The notes beneath the pieces are model-generated. The model did not search any database. It had not been told where the DNA came from and worked only from the letters and a program-made list of their open reading frames with translations. 64,000 bases of DNA. It comes from Branchipolynoe longqiensis (Eukaryota; Annelida; Polychaeta; Phyllodocida; Polynoidae). Both the position numbers and the translations under genes were made by a program. Shown piece after piece: positions 55,819 to 64,000 of this stretch; the stretch's first letter is position 1, and each line of letters starts with the position of its first letter. The stretch spans positions 6,223,686 to 6,287,685 of the forward strand of contig CM059194.1 in the NCBI GenBank assembly GCA_030323885.1, written 5' to 3'.

Positions 55819-56096
55819 ATCAGAACCCTGGTCGAGTCAAACCAATGACTTAAAAAAAGTTGATACTTGTCGCTTCCTAGCCAGGCGCTCGGCATTATTA
55901 GGATAGAGCAAGGACTGGTTAGCTCAATGTCAGGATAATGTGACTGAGTGGGATATCGGGCCATAGTGCCAGTGGCCTGAATTCCCAGTGGAGCATCACT
56001 ATAAAGTCACCATGAATGCACACTTTCACAAGTCGGTACCCATCCGGATATGACCATAGATGTTGCCAGGACGTAAAACTCCAACAACCAACCGAC
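55819..56096 (+). mobile_element. SINE family A (right arm of an inverted pair)
   Basis: AGAACCCTGGTCGAGTCAAA to ACGTAAAACTCCAACAACC; directly abuts the inverted fragment. Confidence 0.85.
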
Positions 56097-56225
56097 CAGA
56101 ACCCAAACCATAGCCCACTCCTAACACTGTCAGCTATGTTTACTGGTTTCTTTTGCTAACCAGGCAGTGCGCACGTGCAGGGAGTCTATGATGTAAACTT
56201 AAACACTCAGCGCATCTATAAAAGG

Positions 56226-56428
56226 CCGGTTCTCACACGGGCCTTAAGTCCCCTCAACTAGTTCGCTTCATCTAAGTCGACTCAGATCGCATGTGTGAAC
56301 GCTCCACTGAGGCGAATTAGGGCTGAGTCGACTCAACTAGTTTGTCTCATGTAGACCACTTCACAAGGTGGATTAGATGAGGCAAACTAGTTGAGGCGAC
56401 TTAAGGCCTGTGTGTGAACGAGGCTATA
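56226..56428. mobile_element. Fold-back MITE, about 200 bp
   Basis: GCCGGTTCTCACACGGGCCT, TAAGTCCCCTCAACTAGTTC at left mirror CAAACTAGTTGAGGCGACTT, AAGGCCTGTGTGTGAACGAG at right. The middle AGGGCTGAGTCGACTCAAC and a CCACTTCACAAGGTGG palindrome parallel AGGGCTGAATCGATTCATA and CCACCTCGCGAGGTAG of the 46-kb element. Confidence 0.7.
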
Positions 56429-56550
56429 TCATAATTCATATGTGAATATGCACTAATGGAACGGCGGCTTTAGGAGTAGACCTTTGTGACCTTTTCATGT
56501 GTAACACTGACCCATTACAAACCTACTACCAACACCTAACAGCACCAGGG

Positions 56551-57291
56551 CCCATATGTATGAGCCTGGGTTAGCGGTCATAACCCTGGGTCGTGCGGAT
56601 TTCCCGGGTTAGAGGCGAAAAGTGTGTATGTATGTGTCGGGGTTAAACTACCTCGGCGAGGTTAAAGTCGCCTGCACTAACCCCAACCGAAAGGAAGATT
56701 AAAGGTGGGGTTAGGCACCGATTATGACCAAATCTATTGAATGCGACCATATTTAACAGAATTAGATACGCAATAAGTGAAATTGATTCAAATTAACCAT
56801 AAATTCTAAGCATTATTAAGGCTACCGCCGCATTGGCGGCGATATTAATAGTTATATTTTTGAATCGACGAACGTACAGTAAACAAACCACCGCCGCTGC
56901 CAGTATGGATAGCGACGTCGATGCAGCGGCTGCGGCGATTTGTTTACTTTACAATTACATTCGTCGATTCGAAAATATAAATGTTAATATCGCCGCCAAT
57001 GCGGCGGTAGCCTTAATAACACTTCGAATTTAGGGTTAAATTGATACAATTTCACTTATTGCGTATGTAATTCTGTTAAATATGGTCGCATTGAAGAGAT
57101 TTGAGCCTAATATATGCCTACAAATGCAGAGGGGTTTCCCAAATCTATAAATAACTGAAACGTTAGCTAACCCGCATGCGCTTTGGTCACATACATCCCC
57201 CCTGACACATTTGAAACCCCAGGGTTAGCTAACCCGGCACCCTCCTTTAACCCCGGTCCGGTTAAAAATTGGCTCATACATATGGCCCCTG
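56551..57291. mobile_element. Harbinger-like palindromic element, copy 2
   Basis: Same layout as 51373-52107: GGGCCCATATGTATGAGCCT left, ATTGGCTCATACATATGGCC right, GGGTTAGCGG blocks, central hairpin AAGGCTACCGCCGCATTGGC / GCCAATGCGGCGGTAGCCTT, and a 66-codon frame at 56833-57033 (MDSDVDAAAAAICLLYNYIR inside) with a 6-bp in-frame difference from copy 1. Flanks CAG left and CTG right. Confidence 0.64.
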
Positions 57292-57336
57292 CACCGCACC
57301 CGTCTACACGCCGCCACCGAACGTCTAAATCTAACC

Positions 57337-57432
57337 CCGCCAGTTAAGCTGCTGACATCTGTAGGCAGAATCTGGAACCACTCAAGTCGGGTACTTTCCC
57401 CGACTGCCTAGGATTTCACTGGTTATATCTCC
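57337..57432. other. Hairpin-like sequence related to 58185-58259
   Basis: CGCCAGTTAAGCTGCTGACA, CTGGAACCACTCAAGTCGGG, TACTTTCC parallel the hairpin at 58.2 kb. The right arm is weak here. Confidence 0.4.
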
Positions 57433-57799
57433 GTAAAGAATGCTTGGAAAAATAATACCGCCCCCCCCCCCAAAGGGGGAGGCTAATGACTAACACGTGT
57501 AGATATATACATAAACAATACTCGTACTCATACTAGGTGGAAAATGAAATCACTAAAATCCAGGAAACAGAAACGGAAATAGTCCTATATGGGTGCCACC
57601 ATTTGTATAATCATGTTGAATAACCCAAATCCAGTAAATGGTAACGGAAATAGCTCGTTGAACTTCGCTAAGCAGCACACAGGGTGGACGACAGTGATTG
57701 GTTAATAATTGCCTATGGGCTTAACGCCTTGACGATGCCTCGCCGCAGAGAAGCGCACGCCAAATCGAGGAACGACTACACTGGTCCCTCCCTACAAAT

Positions 57800-58020
57800 C
57801 TTCCATATATATGGTCAGATGACATCACCGGGACCAGTGTATGTGTTCCTAAGTGCTACTCTGCTTAATCCACCCCAGCCAACATGTGGGTTACTGGGGT
57901 TGGGTCATTTTGCACACGACACGTGTATTTTACTAGTCCAGTCATGGTGTTCGATTTGCAATTCTAGCAACTCGGGTGACCCAAGTCGTGTTAATCAAAT
58001 ACGGCTTGGGGATCGGTCCT
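57800..58020 (-). mobile_element. Truncated inverted copy of the 59.24-kb element
   Basis: ACATGTGGGTTACTGGGGTT, CACGTGTATTTTACTAGTCC, GGTGTTCGATTTGCAATTCT, AGCAACTCGGGTGACCCAAG and TTAATCAAATACGGC are the reverse complement of 59243-59370. Confidence 0.65.
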
Positions 58021-58184
58021 AAGTATTGCTTACTCATATTGAAATGCTTGATTATATTCAGATAGTCATATCACAACAGGCACCAATCTCTTATCCTTGT
58101 AATATGTATATTTAAAAAAAAGGAAACTATATTGTATTTTTCTTCTGGAATTTCACCGCCACTCTCTTCACGTGTGTTACACTT

Positions 58185-58259
58185 CACCAGTTAAGCTAGC
58201 GATATATATTGGCAAATTCTGGAACTACTCTAGTTGGGTACTTTCCAGCTTAACTGGTG
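58185..58259. other. 75-bp hairpin with perfect 13-bp arms
   Basis: CACCAGTTAAGCT at 58185 and AGCTTAACTGGTG ending at 58259. The loop contains TTCTGGAACTACTCTAGTTG and GGTACTTTCC. Confidence 0.55.
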
Positions 58260-58265
58260 GGGTTG

Positions 58266-58640
58266 CGTATTGTGTACGTCATTCCTGATTTATACAATAT
58301 TATCTGTGTAATTGTGTATCGCTGTACGTCATTCTTGATTTATACAATATTATCGTGAGTTAAAATGTGTCATTGCGTATCGCTATACATCATTCCTCAT
58401 TTATACAATATTATCATGCGTTAAAATGTGTAATTGCGTATCGCTGTACATCATTCTCGATTTATACAATATCATCGTCAGTTACAATGTGTCATTGCGT
58501 ATCGCTGTACATCATTCTCGATTTATACAATATCATCGTCAGTTACAATGTGTCATTGCGTATCGCTGTACGTCATTCTCGATTTATACAATATCATCGT
58601 CAGTTACAATGTGTCATTGCGTATCGCTGTACGTCATTCT
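58266..58640. repeat. 61-bp tandem repeat, about six copies
   Basis: Unit GCGTATCGCTGTACGTCATT, CTCGATTTATACAATATCAT, CGTCAGTTACAATGTGTCAT. Spacing is 61 bp in the later copies; the first two are shorter or diverged. Confidence 0.93.
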
Positions 58641-58757
58641 CCATCGATCAGTGCTTCATCGTTCACTGGCATATTCATCATATTGAAATGATTTGTGTAA
58701 ACAACTGCCAGTCCATATAGTGAGAAGTCTAGTACCTCATCACTGAACAATATAGTA

Positions 58758-58949
58758 CAGCAAAACCTCTCTAACCGACCACCTCCACAGATCGACCACT
58801 CCCATATACAGATCGCTTTATTTGAGTCCCAAACAATCGCACATACAATACCATTGTAACGATTTAAAAAACTCCCCAAACCGATCACCTCCCTAAATAG
58901 ACCATTTAAAGTCGGTCCCATGGTCGGTCGATTTAGAGAGGTCTGACTG
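58758..58949. mobile_element. Pogo/Tigger-like MITE, 192 bp
   Basis: CAGCAAAACCTCTCTAACCG left, GATTTAGAGAGGTCTGACTG right, TA on both sides. The ends CAG..CTG, TA target and CTCTCTAACCGACC motif fit pogo-like elements. No coding capacity. Confidence 0.72.
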
Positions 58950-59242
58950 TATTCTTCAGAATACAGATATTTACGACAATCTTTTCTTTTTCACAAAAAT
59001 CTTTACCAATGCGCTTGTTAAATCTACATCTGCTTGGACTATGTATACATCAGCCAACTAGACCGATGCACGGGCTATATCCGGCAGTATAACCAACCCT
59101 ACTTGATGTGGAGTCGGCCCAGTGTACACCTACGTAATATAACCAAATGCTGTAAAATACAACAAATACTAACACAGACGCGCTGTTTACACAGGACGCG
59201 GGTCAGCAGACGACACTCAGCCCAGACGCGGGCCTTCTTCTG

Positions 59243-59553
59243 GGCCGTATTCGATTAACCGGGCGACTCGGGTCACTCGAGTTGCTAGAATTTCAAATCG
59301 AACACCACGAGTGGAGTTGACAAATACACGTGCCGTGTGCAAAAAGTCCCGACCCCAGTAACCCACGTCTTGGGCGGAGTTGGCTTGGAGCGATGAGTTA
59401 TATCGGTTATTTAAAAAAAAGAGTTTTGGATTAAGCCACCCTTTTTCCCACCCTTGGAGAAGCGTATTCGTTTATTCAACCCGAGTCTGTAGGATGCGCC
59501 CAGGCGCCAAAAAGTGGCTCGGGTAACCCGAGTTGATTAATCGAATACGCCCC
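59243..59553. mobile_element. TIR element, about 311 bp, CTG-flanked
   Basis: GGCCGTATTCGATTAACCGG left and GTTGATTAATCGAATACGCC right mirror each other, with CTG on both sides. Subterminal ACTCGGGTCACTCGAGT / ACTCGGGTTACCCGAGC-type repeats. Possibly Harbinger-like by its 3-bp CWG flanks. Confidence 0.68.
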
Positions 59554-59724
59554 TGGTGGCAGCGTTCGACGCCCGCCTGGTCACGGGGTCCGCGCAGAAC
59601 CAGTCAGCACAGAACGCGCCTTCCGGGTCAGACGTGCGCAGCATCCGGTGCGTGTCAGAGGTCAGAGGTCAGAACGAGGCTGCGGAACTAGAACTGGGTC
59701 TGCACGCTTCAACACCAGGCTCAA

Positions 59725-60218
59725 AGACATGAGTGTGTGGTGACATTAGTGTTTGTGTCACGAGGGTGAGGTGATATGAGTGTGAGGTGACATAAGTGTG
59801 TGGTGACATGCCTATATTGTGACATGAGTGTGTGGTGACATGAGTGTGGTGACATGAATGTGTGGTGATATGTGTGGTGACATGATGTTGTGACATGAGT
59901 ATGTGGTGACATGCATGTGTGGTGACATGCATGTGTGGTGACGTGAATGTGTGATGACAAGTGTGGTAACATTAATGTTGTGACATGAGTATGTGGTGAA
60001 ACAAGTGTGTGGTGACATGAGTGTTTGGTGACATGACTATTGTGACATGGGTGTGTGGTGACATGAGTATGTGGTGACATGAGTGCATGGTGACATGAGT
60101 GTGTGGTGACAAGAGCATGGCAACATGAGTGGGTGGTGATGTGAGTGTATGGTGATATGAGTGTCTGGTGATGTGAGTGTGTGGTGATGTGAGTGTGTGG
60201 TGATGTGAGTATGTGGTG
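59725..60218. repeat. GTGTGGTGACATGAGT minisatellite, unit about 16 bp
   Basis: Around thirty degenerate copies; the right end shifts to GTGTGTGGTGATGTGA. Confidence 0.93.
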
Positions 60219-60227
60219 ACATGAGAG

Positions 60228-60296
60228 CATTCAAAGTCATATCAGGACGGTACCAACTTTTGACAGTTCGCACTCTTGGCGACTTTATAGTGCTAG
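60228..60296 (-). mobile_element. SINE family A, fragment
   Basis: AAAGTCATATCAGGACGGTA to TGGCGACTTTATAGTGCT. Confidence 0.7.
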
Positions 60297-60297
60297 C

Positions 60298-60690
60298 CAA
60301 TCCACCACCTAGGATCCCTAGTGCAATCACCCTATCCATGCCTATGTATCTATGTTGCTGCTTGCCTGAGAGGTCAGTGCAGACTACTACACTAACCATT
60401 ACACCACCTAGGTTCCACGATGTCACCACACTACCCTCGCCTACCTGTCTATGTGGCTCCTTGCCTGAGAGGTCAGTGCAGACTACTACACTAACCATTA
60501 CACCACCTAGGTTCCACGATGTCACCACACTACCCTCGCCTACCTGTCTATGTGGCTCCTTGCCTGAGAGGTCAGTGCAGACTACTACACTAACCATTAC
60601 ACCACCTAGGTTCCACGATGTCACCACACTACCCTCGCCTACCTGTCTATGTGGCTCCTTGCCTGAGATGTCAGTACAGACTACTACACT
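60298..60690 (-). repeat. 99-bp array of SINE-B heads, four copies
   Basis: On the minus strand: GTAGTAGTCTGCACTGACCT, CTCAGGCAAGGAGCCACATA, GACAGGTAGGCGAGGGTAGT, GTGGTGACATCGTGGAACCT, AGGTGGTGTAATGGTTAGT. Starts are exactly 99 bp apart (60382, 60481, 60580, 60679 on plus). Each unit ends just after the A-box-like segment, as in the 95-bp array at 10.5 kb. Confidence 0.9.
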
Positions 60691-61027
60691 CGTCCACCTG
60701 GAATCATAAGTCTTTTAAATCGTTTATATCCGTAAGTCATTTAATGCTTGCAATTACATACATACACGCAATGCACTTTGATATGAATACAAACACAGGG
60801 TAGGTTCAACAACCATGCAGCATGTAGCGTGTCATGGCAACCAGTGTCATGGCGGTGATGAAAAAGGGAAATATTACGTATAGAGCAGGATTCGAACCCA
60901 CATTTCAAGCTATTCCGGGGTTAGTGTGGTAACCATTACACTACCTAGGCTCTCTGATGCAATCACTCTATCCATACCTCCCTGTCTATGTGGCTCCTTG
61001 CCTGAGAGGTCTGTGCAGACTACTACA
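60691..61027 (-). mobile_element. SINE family B, full length
   Basis: On minus from 61027: GTAGTAGTCTGCACAGACCT, TAGGTAGTGTAATGGTTACC, TGTGGGTTCGAATCCTGCTC, body, tail GTAATTGCAAGCATTAAATG. Its tail runs straight into the 99-bp head array. Confidence 0.85.
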
Positions 61028-61195
61028 CACACATATAATATATATGTACCAGGCATATGTACTACCGATTTCAGCAACGCCCTGATACATTACTATTTAA
61101 ATGTCCACTTAGTTGCTCGGTGAAAAATATGGGCGTTTTTAATTTATTTTTTATTCACGCATTCAGACCCTTGATCAATTATCTAGGCCACACGC

Positions 61196-61255
61196 ACATA
61201 CACACACGGGCACACCCACCCACCCACCCACCCACCCACCCACACACACATGAGG
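61196..61255. repeat. (CACA)n/(CCCA)n microsatellite
   Basis: CACACACGGGCACACCCACC followed by CCCA steps. Confidence 0.9.
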
Positions 61256-61270
61256 AATAACCCACAAGGG

Positions 61271-61438
61271 GGAGGCTATGTTTAATTGAATTAATATGCT
61301 AAATTGACTTAATATTAACCTTTATGAAGAGACAAATGCTTAACAAGCGCAGCAGCATCTAAGTCAGATATGTAGATTGCAATCTAATTAAATGCTTTTG
61401 TTTTTAAAATCAGGCTATTCATCTTTAACACTACTTCC
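61271..61438 (+). mobile_element. TTAA-type MITE, decayed 3' part
   Basis: AAATGCTTAACAAGCGCAGC, then CTAAGTCAGATATGTAGATT and a terminal CTATTCATCTTTAA follow the order of the 7807-8160 family, with heavy divergence. Confidence 0.45.
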
Positions 61439-61464
61439 ACAATGCGTCTCCTCATCTCACAACG

Positions 61465-61860
61465 TGGTGTTGCTATGTGGCGCTGTTATGTGGAGTTGTC
61501 ATGTGGCATTGCTATATGGTGTTGCTATCTCATGTTGCTATGTGACGTTGCTATCTCATGTTGATATGTGGCGTTGCTATGTGGCGTTGTTATGTGGTGT
61601 TGTCATGTGGCGTTGCTATGTGGCGTTGCTATGTGGTGTTCCTATGTGGTGTTGCAATGTGGTGTTGCTATGTGGCATTGTTGCGTGACTTTGTTGTGTG
61701 GTGTTGTTGTGTGGCATTGTTGTGTGGCATTGTTGTGTGGTGTTGTTGCATGGCATGGTTGTATGGCGTTGTGTGGTGTTGCTATGTGATGTTGCTATAT
61801 GATGTTGCTATGTGATGTTATATGGCATTGCTATTTGGTGTTGCTATGTGGCGTTATCAT
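61465..61860. repeat. GTTGCTATGTGGC-type minisatellite
   Basis: About 30 degenerate 11-13 bp units (TATGTGGCGTTG, TGTGTGGTGTTG). Trp/Cys/Val-rich frames come from the repeat. Confidence 0.92.
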
Positions 61861-61861
61861 G

Positions 61862-62142
61862 CTTGTTTGTTGTGATTTTACATCTTGGCAACATTTAACG
61901 TCATATCAGGACCAGGACGGGTACTGACTTGTGACAGTGCACCCTCGCATCGACTTTATAGTGCTGTACCACTGGAAGACCAGGCTGCTGGCACCATGAC
62001 CTCATTTCACACTTGGTTACATTATCCTGACACTGAGCCAACCAGTCCTTGCCCTATCGTAATAACGCTGAGCGCCAGGCTAGGAAGCAACATATATAAA
62101 TCTTAAGTCATTGGTTTGACTCGACCAGGTTTCGAAGTATCA
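61862..62142 (-). mobile_element. SINE family A, near full length
   Basis: TTGTTGTGATTTTACATCTT, TTTATAGTGCTGTACCACTG, CTAGGAAGCAACATATATAA, GACTCGACCAGGTTTCGAAG. Confidence 0.83.
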
Positions 62143-62144
62143 AT

Positions 62145-62350
62145 TTTATAGGTCATCTACACCATCGATTTCAATGGAATTAGGTCAAGTAGATTTTGCC
62201 CTGGTGGCGGGAGTTAGTGAGAAGACTCGCCGCCGCTAATTCTATGGCGCCCAATCTGATTGGTCAGGGTCATTGCTTCAGGCAACAATACTTTCGTAAC
62301 ACATCCAGCATTTCTCACTAATCCCCATTTCCACCGAGTGGTCAAAACAA
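62145..62350. other. Unassigned spacer
   Basis: No repeat or gene recognised. Confidence 0.4.
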
Positions 62351-62351
62351 G

Positions 62352-62998
62352 AATCAAATAGATAGATTAGGAAACAGAGATAGAGACAAAGAGAGACAGA
62401 GACAAAGAGAGACAGAGACACACACATATATATATATATATATAGCCACAGAGAGACAAGACAGAGAGAGACATAGACACAGAGAGATAGACAAATACAG
62501 ATATAGACAGAGAGACGAGACAGAGAGAGATATAGACAGAGAGAGACAGACAGATACAGACAGACAGGCAAGACAGAGAGAGACAGAGAGATATAGACAG
62601 AGAGACAAGCCAGCGTGAGACAAGACACACAGACACACAGCCACAGACAGAGAGAGAGAGAGAGAGAGACAGAGAGAGACAGAGAGAGACAGAGAGAGAC
62701 AGATACATATATAGAAAGAGAAACAAGACAGAGAGAGACAAGTCACAGAGACAGACCGAGACAAACACATATATAGACAGAGAGACAGACATAGACAGAC
62801 AGAGATACATAACGACAGAGAGACACAGAAAGACAGCGAAACAGTTAGAAACAGAGAGACAAAGAGACAGAGAAAATGAGACAAGCAGGCAGGCAGACAG
62901 ACAGAGACGGCGAGACAAAGAGAAAGACAGATACACAGAGAGACAGCGACAGATACAGACAGAGAGACAGAGACAGATACAGAGACACAGACAGACAG
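62352..62998. repeat. Purine-rich (GACAGAGA)n tract
   Basis: About 640 bp of AGACAGAGAGAGACAGAGAC-type text with a short TATATA interruption at 62425-62445. Confidence 0.94.
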
Positions 62999-63445
62999 AG
63001 TCAGCAGACTGTGCGCTCAGATTGTTGCCTCAGCTGCTTTGGGTAGCACAGGCGTCAGTCAGTAGGCTCTCAGTCGGAGTCAAAGAACGAGGTCAAGGGC
63101 AAAGTCAATGACGACCTGCGTGCATTATCAAACCTATAACTATAAGAAGCAGTGCACTAATCAAAGTCATCAGTCACAGTGAACACGGTGTAAGCCCAAC
63201 AAGGCGGACAGCTGCCTACACGGGACGAGTTTAGTATAGTGGGGTACTCATGTGGGATAATTCAGCAACTAAGTGCTGCTGATGCTGGTCAGAGATTAAT
63301 TAACCAGATAAGTGTTTGCTTTTAACAGACAAGCACCATCAGCCTGCTAAGTCAGCTGTTTTCACTGTTGTTGTCAGTCAATTAATCATTCACATACTAC
63401 GGTGCAATCATATGGTCGGAGGGGGGGGGGGTGCAAGTGAGGAAC
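62999..63445. other. Unassigned spacer
   Basis: No repeat or gene recognised; a G run at 63420-63431. Confidence 0.4.
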
Positions 63446-63448
63446 ATT

Positions 63449-63512
63449 GCATCTAAAGTGGGACTTGAACCCACACCCCTGCCATTCCATTTGCAGGATA
63501 GAATCCTAATTA
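63449..63512 (-). mobile_element. tRNA-like SINE head, isolated
   Basis: On the minus strand a B-box-like GGGTTCAAGTCCC and an A-box-like AATTAGGATTC region, about 40 nt apart. No body follows. Confidence 0.35.
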
Positions 63513-63605
63513 CAGTATAACCCCGTTAAACCAAACTTGAATTGACCATAGAAATTTGTTTGGATTAACCGATCATTGGTTTGACTGAGCTTTGACTTTG
63601 ACTTG
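63513..63605 (+). mobile_element. Pogo-like MITE, left-end fragment
   Basis: TA then CAGTATAACCCCGTTAAACC, AAACTTG and TTTGTTTGGATTAACCGATC; related to the complete element at 63683-63998. Confidence 0.6.
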
Positions 63606-63682
63606 GTTTTGGCAAAAACGGGGGTGCATTATGAATATATAATGTATGTGGACACTATGATTATTGTTTTTTATGTATATAC

Positions 63683-63998
63683 AGTTTAACCCCATTAAAC
63701 CAACCTCGGTTAAATCGAACGATCGGTTAATCCAAACTTTTTCGGCAACCTGGCAAAATACTACCATTTATCATATAAAACGTCTCAGATCACCTTAAAA
63801 CCACATGAAAGTTTGGTTTAACTGTACCGGAAGTGGCCTGGCACCGACAATTTTGTTTGGATTAACTGATACTTTGGATCAACCGACTTTGGTTTAACCA
63901 ACTTTTTTATATGATAAATGGTAGTATTTTGCCGGGCCGCCGAAAAAGTTTGGATTAACCGATCGTTTGGTTTAACCAAGCTTGGTTTAACGGGGTTG
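63683..63998. mobile_element. Pogo-like MITE, 316 bp, ~100-bp TIRs
   Basis: CAGTTTAACCCCATTAAACC left, GGTTTAACGGGGTTG right, TA on both sides (the right TA is the last two bases of the window). Arms mirror for about 100 bp through GATCGGTTAATCCAAACTTT, TTCGGC and AATACTACCATTTATCATAT. No transposase. Confidence 0.75.
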
Positions 63999-64000
63999 TA

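Noticed and set aside
57684..58022. 112-codon frame
   Set aside because: Largely within the truncated inverted copy of the 59.24-kb element.

Overview
The window looks like intergenic and intronic DNA from a repeat-rich invertebrate genome, most likely a mollusc. The reasons are: no compact operon-like coding; one spliced exon with canonical splice sites; four families of tRNA-headed SINEs, one of which (tail reading roughly GTGTCGTTAAAYAAAAC) I recognise as a type common in gastropods and bivalves; several non-LTR retrotransposon ends; and many TIR/fold-back elements. The species cannot be named from this sequence. The only host coding sequence I can support is one exon of a plasma-membrane type Na+/H+ exchanger (SLC9A/NHE) at 2408-2594 on the minus strand. 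Everything else reads as mobile elements, tandem arrays or unassigned spacer.

Layout. 0-3.2 kb: a TIR transposon (358-949), nested TTAA-type MITEs, the NHE exon, and a 32-bp minisatellite starting about 16 bp from the exon's splice acceptor. 3.4-18.6 kb: SINE copies of families A-D, an RT C-terminal LINE fragment (4267-4422), a SINE with a five-fold amplified 95-bp head (10.5-11.2 kb), a fold-back element (12.86-13.42 kb), a 64-bp array (15.6-16.4 kb) and a TIR element (18.28-18.61 kb). 19-34.5 kb: a belt of satellites with 49-, about 60-, 18-, 102-, 33- and 24-bp units, a 343-bp poly-C tract, LINE remnants at 22 and 26.5 kb, and a second copy of the 358-949 transposon. 34.8-40 kb: a dense SINE-A cluster, the first of three MULE-like MITEs, and a small MITE whose empty site survives as a paralogue at 22.4 kb. 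40.4-43 kb: a SINE-B copy running into a 145-bp array built from its own tail-head junction. 43-46 kb: strand-asymmetric simple repeats and a 31-bp array. 46-59.6 kb: a group of palindromic elements, some Harbinger-like, plus SINEs, a LINE end and two more MULE-like MITEs. 58.7-64 kb: pogo-like MITEs, a second SINE-B head array, and simple repeats.

Roughly one third of the window is tandem repeat. Nearly all long open frames come from repeat units whose length is a multiple of three, or from two-base low-complexity tracts, and are not genes. Indel patterns in several arrays suggest unpolished long-read consensus, so fine-scale frames there are unreliable. I found no evidence of a novel multi-gene system. 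The most interesting biology is how the mobile elements are built: SINE-derived satellites, LINE/SINE shared tails, 9-bp target duplications around a MITE family, and modular palindromic elements that share an internal block.
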